A stretch of 38,728 nt of DNA. Origin: Methanobacteriota archaeon (GTDB lineage Archaea > Thermoplasmatota > Thermoplasmata > RBG-16-68-12). A model generated the notes under the pieces. That model made no database searches and was not told where the DNA came from. It saw only the letters and a list, made by a program, of their open reading frames with translations. Position 1 is the first letter of the stretch, and each line of letters opens with the position of its first letter. Positions 26,294 through 34,432 of the stretch are shown here, one piece after another. The position numbers were made by a program, and so were the translations under genes. The DNA is taken from positions 23,259 to 61,986 of the forward strand of contig VBML01000058.1 of NCBI GenBank assembly GCA_005878915.1, in the 5' to 3' direction.

Positions 26294-26767
26294 TCACTCG
26301 CCCCGTCGCGTGCCGAGGCTCCCTGTTGGGATCATCCTCGCGGGGACCCCGACGACGGTCGCGCCTTCGGGCACGTCCTCCGTGACCACCGACCCCGCGC
26401 CGACGATCGCGCGGGCGCCAATCGTGACTCCGGGGAGAATCACGCAATGGACGCCGACGAACGCGCCCCGCCCCACGCGCGTTTCCACGACCCGTTCCGG
26501 ACCCCGCCCGGAGTACGCCTTCGATTCGTCATGCGAGAGAATCGTCGTCCGCGCGGCTACCGTGGCGTCATCCTCGATGATGACCTTCTCCGGGTAGAGG
26601 TTGTCGATGATCACGAGATAGCCGATCTCCGCGGTACGGGAAACCCGGACGCCACGGAGACGATGGAAGGCGACCCTCATGGCGGAAATCGGGCTGAGCA
26701 TGGCGGGAAGAAAGAAGATTGACGACCGAAGGCGCACCGAAAACGGGCGGCTTGCCCGCTTGACCAC
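26294..26767 (-). CDS. Hexapeptide-repeat O-acetyltransferase (block copy 1, intact)
   Basis: VIIDNLYPEKVIIEDDATVAARTTILSHDES..., GRGAFVGVHCVILPGVTIGARAIVGAGSVVTEDVPEGATVVGVPARMIP. GTG 26767 chosen from TATA spacing; ORF extends to 26812. Confidence 0.82.
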   Translation of the reverse strand: MVKRASRPFSVRLRSSIFFLPAMLSPISAMRVAFHRLRGVRVSRTAEIGYLVIIDNLYPEKVIIEDDATVAARTTILSHDESKAYSGRGPERVVETRVGRGAFVGVHCVILPGVTIGARAIVGAGSVVTEDVPEGATVVGVPARMIPTGSLGTRRGE

Positions 26768-26790
26768 GGGGGTTCGAGGGACCGCCAGGG

Positions 26791-26800
26791 AATATAAAAG
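26791..26800 (-). promoter_or_regulatory. Strong TATA-like box (CTTTTATATT on minus strand)
   Basis: aatataaaag in GC-rich context, 24-33 nt from a GTG at 26767. Confidence 0.6.
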
Positions 26801-26811
26801 TCTCGCCCCCA

Positions 26812-27602
26812 CTATCGGCCTCCGGTCTCACCCTTCGACGCGGCGTCCGGTGTGCGCCCTCCGTAGGCCTTTCGCGATAGGGCATGGAACAATCCTCCGG
26901 TCGAGCCCAGGAAGTAGCACACGGCCCTCAGTTCGCCTCTCGCCGCGGCAGCGAGCAGTCGCATCGTGGAAAGGAACCAACGCAGGGCAACGAGCCTACG
27001 GTTCTTGGCCCGCTCGATGTATTCCCATAGCGTGAAGGAGTACTCCATGTAGTTCGACAGCCTTCGGGTGAAATCCATCGCCCGCTCGACGGCGTTGGGC
27101 TCGAAGCCGATCCCTTCGAAGAGGCCCTTCGTGGCCCCCCCGGTGCCCTGCGCCCTTGCCCGGAGAGCCAGGTCCTCGTCCTCCCCGAGCACCAGGTTCT
27201 CACGGAAGCCCCCCACTCTGAGGAAGAAGGTCCGGTTGAAGGTGTGGACGACCTGCGATTCGCTGGCCTTCAGCCAGTCGTACGTCGCCGCGTATCGATC
27301 CATCACCTCGCGGTGAAACGTCGTGTACCCCCACAGGTCGTAGTCCGCGAAGAACACCCCCAACTGCCCCGCGCCGCCTGTGCCCCGAGGTTTCGCGCAC
27401 GACTCCGGTTCACTGCCGCGTACGAGTGCCTAGCACCGAGTCGCTGACAAAGGTCCTCGTTCGCTTTCCGGTGAGCGGGGTCCGTCGAACTGTCGACGAC
27501 GATCACCTCGTCGAGTCCCTGCTGTACCCACACCGGGAGACGACGCCCCAGGTGGTAGCTGCGATCCTTGTGCGAGATGACCAAGGTGTAGGCGTGGGTC
27601 AT
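26812..27602 (-). pseudogene. GT2-family glycosyltransferase, block copy 1 GT2-a, frameshifted
   Basis: Split over two frames: MTHAYTLVISHKDRSYHLGRRLPVW...NRSRARNLGAQAARG (ORF 27303..27731) then VFFADYDLWGYTTFHREVMDRYAATYDWL... (ORF 26812..27363); intact homologue at 34429..35217. Confidence 0.85.
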
Positions 27603-27772
27603 GGACGCTACTGCGGTCCTATCTCTTACGGGAGAGACGGGACGTCTCGCGCGGGCCACTCGCGGACGAACACCCGGGCTCCGGATAATCCTTCCTGGAT
27701 CATTCCCAGAATCAGCGCGGAAGAACCTCATTACCCGGCCCGCATCGCGCGGCGCCTCAGGAGGCCCGTGAC

Positions 27773-28210
27773 GTGGTCGTCAGTCTTCGCGGGAAGGCCG
27801 CGCGCGGCGCGTTGCACGTTCTCGCTCTCAACGCCCTCGGCACCATCGTCGGCCGTCTCTCCGAGATCGTGCTCCCTCTGTTTCTCCCCCCTGCGGATCT
27901 CGGGGTGTTTGCCCTGGCCGCGTTCTTCACCGGACTTCTCGCGCTCGGCGGCGAGCTGGGGATGAACACCGCCCTTGTACGATGGAAGGACCGACTTCCA
28001 GAAGCGGCGAACACCGCCTTCGTGCTGCGCCTCGGCCTAGCCGTTGGGCTCGTTGGGAATTTCACTCGCCCTTGGCCGCATCGCAGATCTACAGCGAACT
28101 CAGGCTGACGGGCGCGATCGTCGTCCTCTCCATTGGATTAGTCTTCCAGGCGATCGCGGGTGCTCGCAATTGCGGGGCTCCTTCTGGGATATGCGGGCAT
28201 CGCCCAACAG
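27773..28210 (+). pseudogene. Polysaccharide flippase (Wzx/MATE-like) remnant, block copy 1
   Basis: MVVSLRGKAARGALHVLALNALGTIVGRLSEIVLPLFLPPADLGVFALAAFFTGLLALGGELGMNTALVRWKDR matches the N-terminus of 35388..36845, then frameshift, deletion, and an isolated LAIAGLLLGYAGIAQ fragment at about 28162-28210. Confidence 0.88.
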
Positions 28211-28712
28211 ACACCGATGTTGTGTACGGTCCCCTCCTTCGCCCCTTCGTAGACGCTTACTTCGCGCGCTATGCGAATCTGTCCCTCCAGGCGATATTCT
28301 GCGGGATCTTCCCCCGGGATCAGTGGGTTCGAGCCGGAGGGCGACGAAGTCTGAATACGAACCAGGACGTCGACCTCTGGATCCGAATCGCTCGTCAGGG
28401 AACGATGCGCTGGTACCCGGTCTTCGTCGGGGAGAACGTGAAGGAGGCGTCGGCTGCCGGGCGGGCGGACTACCTGTCGAAGCGATACGACCGACGCGAG
28501 CGGACGATTCGACTCCTCAGGAAGGAATTCGATCCGTTCAAGACACGCGAGCTCGCGCGGGTCAACCTTGTCGATCTCATCACCGCAAACATGATGACCT
28601 CGACCTCGGGGTCGCTGTGGGGTCGTGGCCGCAACAGCGATCAAGGGAAACGAGAGTGGAGCATTTCGTTGGACTCGCACGAGAACTCAGGCTGTCCCTG
28701 CTCCCCCACTGA
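28211..28712 (+). pseudogene. GT2-family glycosyltransferase remnant, block copy 1 GT2-b, N-terminus deleted
   Basis: DTDVVYGPLLRPFVDAYFARYANLSLQAIFCGIFPRDQWVRAGGRRSLNTNQDVDLWIRIARQGTMRWYPVFVGENVKEAS matches the middle of 36951..37715; later frameshift into DLDLGVAVGSWPQQRSRETRVEHFVGLARELRLS. Confidence 0.88.
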
Positions 28713-28744
28713 CCTGTCAGCCTGCAAGAGATCCTTGGAGCGCC

Positions 28745-29761
28745 TCACGAGCCGGAAATCTCGCGGACCACTCTGAGAATCTTCTCGCGTCGCGCTGCAA
28801 GGGGGAATCGATCGACCACACGCTGGCGAGCGGACGGGCCGCGGCCCGAGGAAAGAGCCTCGTGGATTGCCCCCGCGGTCCGCTGCGCGTCGCCGAAAGG
28901 AACGTAGTATCCAACGTCTCCCGCCACCTCTGGGATCGATCCCGCCGCCGTCACGACGGGGACGGCGCCGCACGCCATGCCCTCGGCGAGGGCCAGGCCG
29001 AATCCCTCCGTGTACGACACTTGGACGTACACCTTGGCGCGCCCCAGAAGGTCGACGAGCTCGTCGTCCGGCAACCAGCCAGGAAGTTCCAGGTTGCGGG
29101 GGGCCAACGCTCTGAGCGCCTCCATACCGTCGTCGGCGTGTCGCCCCACCAACACAAATCGAATGTCAGGGAGGAGTCTCGCGGCACGCGCGAATGTTTC
29201 CAAGCCCTTTCGGGCGAGGTTCTCCCGTGTGACGTTGCCGACGGTGACGACGATGTCCTCCTTGGAGGCTGAAGGGCGATGTCGTTCCACGTCGACCCCA
29301 AGGTACACGAGTTCCGGTTCTCGACCGACCAATTCGTGAATGACCTTGCGGCTCCAGTTGGAGAACGTCAGGGGCCGGGTCGCATACCGGAGAGCAATGC
29401 GCGCGCGAAGGTTCGCCCGCCGGCTCCCAACCGCGCCGTAGCCGATCTCCGGCATCGAGAGAACGTCCCATCCCCCGCTCACCACGATGGACGGGCGTCC
29501 GAGCAGCTTGCCTAGGATGACGGCTCGGGCGGCATATCCCAGGGCGAACCAGGAAAAGCTCAGGGTTGCCCCTCGCAGCGCGCGGAGGACCTCCCGGAAG
29601 GAATACTTGCCTGATACTTGGTGTGCGTCAACCTCGTATTCGCTACGGAGAATCGCGAGGTCTTGATGAACGAACGCCGACGGGTTGTTGTAGAGGAAAA
29701 GGATTCGCGTACGTCCCTTTGAACCCTTGGATTTCCGTGAATCCCGGCGGTTCGACGGCAT
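28745..29761 (-). CDS. GT4-family glycosyltransferase (block copy 1 GT4-b, intact)
   Basis: RILFLYNNPSAFVHQDLAILRSEYEVDAHQVSGK..., VTVGNVTRENLARKGLETFARAARLLPDIRFVLVGRHADDG, QVSYTEGFGLALAEGMACGAVPVVT; start at ATG 29761. Confidence 0.9.
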   Translation of the reverse strand: MPSNRRDSRKSKGSKGRTRILFLYNNPSAFVHQDLAILRSEYEVDAHQVSGKYSFREVLRALRGATLSFSWFALGYAARAVILGKLLGRPSIVVSGGWDVLSMPEIGYGAVGSRRANLRARIALRYATRPLTFSNWSRKVIHELVGREPELVYLGVDVERHRPSASKEDIVVTVGNVTRENLARKGLETFARAARLLPDIRFVLVGRHADDGMEALRALAPRNLELPGWLPDDELVDLLGRAKVYVQVSYTEGFGLALAEGMACGAVPVVTAAGSIPEVAGDVGYYVPFGDAQRTAGAIHEALSSGRGPSARQRVVDRFPLAARREKILRVVREISGS

Positions 29762-29818
29762 CCGGTTCGAGACGAGCGGACCGCCCAAGAACTTTCCTGT
29801 CCCCTTCGATAAATAGGG

Positions 29819-30245
29819 GTGAGGACATGCGCGCACCCATTGACGCGCATCCTGTTTCTTGCGGCGGACATCGACCTCTCGCGGAACCGCGGCGACTCTC
29901 TCCACGCCCGCAACCTCGCGAGGGCTTTGGCCCGCGTCGGAAACGACGTCCATCTCGTCATTGGAGCCAATCCGATCGGGCAGGGAATCCCAGGCGTGGA
30001 CGTTTCCGTGAGGCCCGAACGCGGTGATTTCCGTATCATCCGGTTTCTTCTGCGGAAATGCCGAAAGATTCGACCGGACGTCATTTACGAACGCCGATTC
30101 GCGCCCAAGCTTGCGGCCGTCTCACTCCTCACGGCTCCCCTATGCGGTCGAGATCAACGGTATTCCGGGGATGGAAGCCGCGACGCGGGGGTCCCGGGTC
30201 CGGCGGCGAGGGGTTCTTCACGACGAACGGGGACATGAGGCCTAG
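29819..30245 (+). pseudogene. GT4-family glycosyltransferase N-terminal fragment, frameshifted and truncated
   Basis: TRILFLAADIDLSRNRGDSLHARNLARALARVGNDVHLVIGAN...RPDVIYERRFAPKLAAVSLLT then +1 frame PYAVEINGIPGMEAATRGS, then homology stops near 30240. Confidence 0.75.
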
Positions 30246-30295
30246 GACAGCGCGATCCACGCGAGAAAGATGATCGAAGTCGGTGAGATTGAGGG

Positions 30296-30303
30296 GATTT
30301 ATA
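30296..30303 (+). promoter_or_regulatory. TATA-like element (atttatag) upstream of ATG 30322
   Basis: Spacing about 23 nt to the start codon. Confidence 0.4.
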
Positions 30304-30321
30304 GGGGAACTGGGAATACGG

Positions 30322-31299
30322 ATGTCGATGCTCGGTCGCGTCCCTAGAAGGGTCTCATCGGCCCTTCGAGTGGCCGCGCTCCGCACTCGTGGCCACGAAA
30401 TCGGCAAGAGTGTAAGAATCGGAACGAGCAAAATACAAGGTCGAAGTGTACAGGTTGGGGAAGGATGCGTCATTGGTGACAATGTACTCATTCAAGGGGA
30501 CGAAATACTTATTGGGCCCCACGTCGAGATTCAGGACGACGTACGAATCCAAACTCGTAGAATTGCTATCGGGGACGAAACGTTAATTGAGTCAGGGGTG
30601 ACCATAGGGGGACTGGAAACCCCGAAGTCGAGTGTTACTATCGGTTCGAACTGCGTGGTGCTTCATCGTTCATTTCTGAACAGCACGTATCCGCTTTCCA
30701 TCGAGGACGACGTGGGAATCGGCGGATACTGCATGATCTTCACGCATGGGCTGTGGCAGTCTGCTTTCGAAGGCTACCCGGTCACGTTTGGCCCGGTCAC
30801 AATCCGCAAGGGCGCGTGGCTGCCCTGGCACGTGTTCGTCATGCCCGGCGTCGAAATTGGGGAAGGGGCAACAATCGGCGCGGGAAGCGTAGTCCTGCAT
30901 TCCGTACCCGCAAGGTCCATGGCCGTGGGTGCGCCGGCTCGGGTAATCAGAGGGCCTCCCGAGTATCCCAAGGCGATGACCAAGAAGGACTTGGAAGATT
31001 TGCTCCGCCGATTGCTATCTGACTTCGCAGAGCACCTTGCGTTCAAGGGCCTCCGCACACGATTGGAACTCAACGACGCCTCCTTTCGGCTTATCACTTC
31101 GCAGGGCGAGCTCAACTACGGGGTCAGCGAGCCCAAGAAGGATGACATTCAGATCCTTTTCACTGGACCCCCGAAGGGGTCGTTCTGGGTGAACCCGCTT
31201 ACCCGTGAGTGGCATCTGGACCTAAGTCTCCCCCTCCACTCGGAGACAAGGGGATTCATACGTCGGGCGGGGGTGAGACTTCGGCCTCGAACGCGGTGA
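30322..31299 (+). CDS. Hexapeptide-repeat acyltransferase with C-terminal extension
   Basis: GKSVRIGTSKIQGRSVQVGEGCVIGDNVLIQGDEILIGPHVEIQDDVRIQTRRIAIGDETLIESGVTIGG...PGVEIGEGATIGAGSVVLHSVPARSMAVGAPARVI. Confidence 0.85.
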   Translation: MSMLGRVPRRVSSALRVAALRTRGHEIGKSVRIGTSKIQGRSVQVGEGCVIGDNVLIQGDEILIGPHVEIQDDVRIQTRRIAIGDETLIESGVTIGGLETPKSSVTIGSNCVVLHRSFLNSTYPLSIEDDVGIGGYCMIFTHGLWQSAFEGYPVTFGPVTIRKGAWLPWHVFVMPGVEIGEGATIGAGSVVLHSVPARSMAVGAPARVIRGPPEYPKAMTKKDLEDLLRRLLSDFAEHLAFKGLRTRLELNDASFRLITSQGELNYGVSEPKKDDIQILFTGPPKGSFWVNPLTREWHLDLSLPLHSETRGFIRRAGVRLRPRTR

Positions 31300-31423
31300 T
31301 TCGCTGATAGGGGTCAGTAGCAATTGCCCTCACGGCGCGCTGCCAGAAACGAGACTCGCCATCGACGTCCTCACTGACATAGCGGGCTTTTTCGGGACGG
31401 AAGACAGATCTCATGTAAGGGTC

Positions 31424-32935
31424 ATGGTCGTTCACGGGCGTTTTCCGGAACGTGATCGACGACGCCTTTCAGTCTTGATGCCTTGCTGGAGATGCGAGTC
31501 GACAGAATCGTCGCTCGAAGAACGGGTAACGACCTGGTTAGTCGACTACTTCCTGAAAACCCATCGAGGGGTCGGAGTACACCAGGATTGCGCCCCCGAT
31601 GGACAGGTGCTGGAACTTGGTTTCGACTTGATCACCATCATCACTTTGTCCTTGGGACTTTTGCCTCGTGAAACGCGCAAAGACTTCCATGGGCGGGATG
31701 ACGAGACCCGAGATGCCATTCTTCAAGCAGGTCTCCCTCGCCTGCCCTACGTTAGCTACCTGGTGGAAGCTCTTCTCGAGGCAATCGACGCCCTGCTGAA
31801 GAGGAATTTGTCTTTTGCGCTGTCTAAGCCGAGTTGGCCAATCGGAGTAAGTTGGGTCGTTGGTCTCTCCCACGACGTTGACCATCTGAGCAAGTGGGTG
31901 GCCCGGAACCTTCCTTTGAGAGTGGGAGATCTGAAGCGGGCGGTAAGAGAGGGCGACCGCATCCTGGGGGCCTTGAAGAGTTTGTTGGCGACAGCTGTTG
32001 GGCCTTATCTCGGGAGACGGGACCCGTACTCGAACGTCGGAGATGTCGCTCAAATAGAAAATCAAAAAGGACTTGCGGCTACATATTTCCTTGGTGTTGC
32101 AGACCCTGGATACTCGCCCTTCGAGATTACCTACGACCCAAATACGCTCACCTCATCGATTTCTTTCGCGAGTCTGAGAGAGATGGGCCATGAGGTCGGG
32201 CTTCACGGAAGCTACGCCTCAGGGGACCACAGGGACTCTCTGGAACATGAAGCGCAGCAGTTGAGGGAACTCTCGCAATCGGCGGTCGTGGGTGGCCGGC
32301 AACACTATTTGCGATTCGATAGGACCGCGGTGTCACACTCATTGAGGGCTGGGCTCTTGTACGATAGTAGCTGGGGATACTGGAGCAAACCAGGCTTCCG
32401 GGGTGGATTTGGTAGTCCATTTCAGTTGGGTCCGGTCGGTGTTTCCGCCTCGAATCGAATTGTCGAAATTCCGATGACGATCATGGATACGTCCCTAAGA
32501 GAGTTTCTCCACCTAGATCCGAGGGGCGCCGCCGAAGCTGGAAATGCTCTTATCACAGAGGCCTCGCAGGCGAGTGGACTTGCCGTGATTAACTGGCACA
32601 ATAGTGCGTTCGACCGTGAAGACCCGAGATCTTTTGGACAGGTTTTTCTGGAGCTGCTCGAAGCCGTGCTCGAGAATCACGGAACGATATGGACCTTGGA
32701 AACAATTGCCCGATGGTGGCACTACCGGGATTCTCTGCAGGCTTCGGTCGATGAAGACCGCCTTTCTGTGACTCACCCTGACGGGCTCAAGGCCGTTTCG
32801 CTCCGTGTGCTGGGCAATCCATCACTCGTCCCTGTTGACGAAGCGAGGGGCGCCCGTCTCTCTACGGATCCACGAGGTCGTCGGCGACTTACCGTACCAA
32901 CTGCAGGTCTCGATGCCGTTGGTGCCGCAGGGTAG
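31424..32935 (+). CDS. Polysaccharide deacetylase-like protein with about 140 aa N-terminal domain
   Basis: WVVGLSHDVDHLSKW, LAATYFLGVADPGYSPFE, GHEVGLHGSYASGDHRDSLEHEAQQL, VGGRQHYLRFD; related to 18588..19493. C-terminal tail after about 32820 may be read into foreign sequence. Confidence 0.8.
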   Translation: MVVHGRFPERDRRRLSVLMPCWRCESTESSLEERVTTWLVDYFLKTHRGVGVHQDCAPDGQVLELGFDLITIITLSLGLLPRETRKDFHGRDDETRDAILQAGLPRLPYVSYLVEALLEAIDALLKRNLSFALSKPSWPIGVSWVVGLSHDVDHLSKWVARNLPLRVGDLKRAVREGDRILGALKSLLATAVGPYLGRRDPYSNVGDVAQIENQKGLAATYFLGVADPGYSPFEITYDPNTLTSSISFASLREMGHEVGLHGSYASGDHRDSLEHEAQQLRELSQSAVVGGRQHYLRFDRTAVSHSLRAGLLYDSSWGYWSKPGFRGGFGSPFQLGPVGVSASNRIVEIPMTIMDTSLREFLHLDPRGAAEAGNALITEASQASGLAVINWHNSAFDREDPRSFGQVFLELLEAVLENHGTIWTLETIARWWHYRDSLQASVDEDRLSVTHPDGLKAVSLRVLGNPSLVPVDEARGARLSTDPRGRRRLTVPTAGLDAVGAAG

Positions 32936-33082
32936 AATCCACGAGTTTGAGGCGGCGTCCCGAAACGCGAGCTGTCCAGGGGGCTTTCGAACGAGGAGAT
33001 CTTCAAGTCCAACGGGCTGCTCTCCTTCTCGGACTTGGACGCGGACGGGCGCCTGTCCACGGCGACCGGTTCACCGTGAACC

Positions 33083-33593
33083 GGGGGTAGGTTCGTGCGC
33101 GTCGTCATCCCCGTGTCAGGAAATCCCCTGAGCCCCCGACCCAGCGGGATCATGGCCTTCAGCTTCGGACTCGCGGGCTACCTCAAAAAGAGGGGGCATA
33201 CCGTCGAGTTCCTTTGCGTGGGGTCGGCCACTCCCGACTCGGCGTTTCAGCTAACCCCGGTCGCCGCGCGCGTGCGAGGCGAGGTGGGATTCGCCCTGGC
33301 GTTGCGCAAGTTCACTCGACGACACACCCTCCCCGAGAACAGCATCGTCCTGGCGAACAGCGAACTGCACGCATGGGCTACGCGGCGGTGGGCCCCTCCG
33401 GCGCCCCTCGTTCTCGTCAGTCACGGACCCTCGTATCCGACCTTGGCCGCGCGCCGCCCGTTGATTGCCCTCCTGTTCAGGCGCATCATCGAGCCCCGCG
33501 CGGCGCGAGCGTCCCGGAAAATCATCGCGGTTGATCGAGACGCGGAGCGATACTTCCGTGACCGGTACCCGACCATCCCTCTGCAACGAATCC
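33083..33593 (+). repeat. Near-identical 511-bp copy of 21148..21658 (5' part of GT4 gene); truncated duplicate
   Basis: By eye 7 mismatches in 511 bp, no indels; six synonymous, one S-to-R (LLFRSIIEP vs LLFRRIIEP). Confidence 0.95.
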
Positions 33594-34386
33594 TCCCGGA
33601 AGCCGCGGTCCTCGACGATGTCTTGAATGCCGAGAGAGCGCTTCGCCTCCTCGTACCGTTCAAGCTGGTCGATCGATCCGTACGCTGTCAGTCGAATCCT
33701 CCCCGCTCGAGATGACGCGCGGGCGAGAGCCTGAAGAAGAACGAAGATTCCCTTCGTCTCCGTTACCCGTCCCGCGAAGATCAGGTGGAGCCCGGCCCCA
33801 TCGCCCGGCGCCGACGGCGGCGCCGCCTCCCGTCCGTCCTCGGCGGGCGAACTCGTAACCCCGTTGTGAATGACCGAGCAGGGCTCGATCCCGTAATCTT
33901 GTCGCACTCGATCCGCGACAGCGACCACCTCGCGTGCGAGCTTCCCACCGAGCCTAGCGAGCACTCCATCGGCGAGCCGTGAGAATCCGCGCGGGGGACC
34001 CGGACATGGAGGGTGAGGATCGATGGGACCCCTAGAATCCGTCCCGCTAGGAGGGCTGCAAGGCTCTGGGTGTGGGGCTGGTGCGCATGGATTAAGTCGA
34101 ACCCCGAGCGCTTTCGAACGAGCCCGAAGAACGTCCTCGCGGCCAATGCGACGTTTCGCGCGGAGCCAGGAGGGACGGGAATGGGGACGACGTCGAGAAC
34201 CGGCACTACTGCTCCGTCCTCCGGGCACCAGAGGACGAATCGAACACCTTGAGACGTGATCGCCGATGAAAGGGACAGAATCACGCGGTTGACGCCTGAC
34301 AGGTGCCCAAGGCGGTACGCAGAAATGTGCGCGACGCAAATATCGAGAGGCACCTCGCCGGGGGGACGAGCGCTGTTCCGGGTCAC
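33594..34386 (-). pseudogene. GT4-family glycosyltransferase, block copy 2 GT4-a, C-terminally truncated and frameshifted
   Basis: VTRNSARPPGEVPLDICVAHISAYRLGHLSGVNRVILSLSSAITSQGVRFVLWCPEDG... (ORF 33781..34413) then frame change near 33990 to LARLGGKLAREVVAVADRVRQDYGIEPCSVIHNGV...VEDRGFRE (ORF 33251..34339), ending at the junction with the 511-bp repeat; homologue of 25148..26287. Confidence 0.9.
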
Positions 34387-34390
34387 CTCG

Positions 34391-34432
34391 TCACTCGCCG
34401 CGCCGCGGGCCAAGCCTTCCCGAGGGAATCAT
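34391..34432 (-). pseudogene. Residual 3' end of the block's hexapeptide acetyltransferase (MIPSGRLGPRRGE*)
   Basis: Matches the C-terminus RMIPTGSLGTRRGE* of 26294..26767 at the equivalent position between GT4-a and GT2-a. Confidence 0.75.

Noticed and set aside
27982-28776. 264-aa ORF joining flippase and GT2 sequence
   Set aside because: Read as a genuine fusion protein at first; alignment with copy 2 shows two deletions and frame changes, so it is a pseudogene artefact.
33083-33593. 511-bp duplicate considered as an insertion sequence or MITE
   Set aside because: No transposase, terminal inverted repeats or target-site duplications visible; the content is a fragment of a GT4 gene.
33095-33715. 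206-aa ORF as a short functional GT4
   Set aside because: Only the first about 166 codons are GT4; the tail is antisense of GT4-a and lacks the nucleotide-sugar-binding C-terminal domain.
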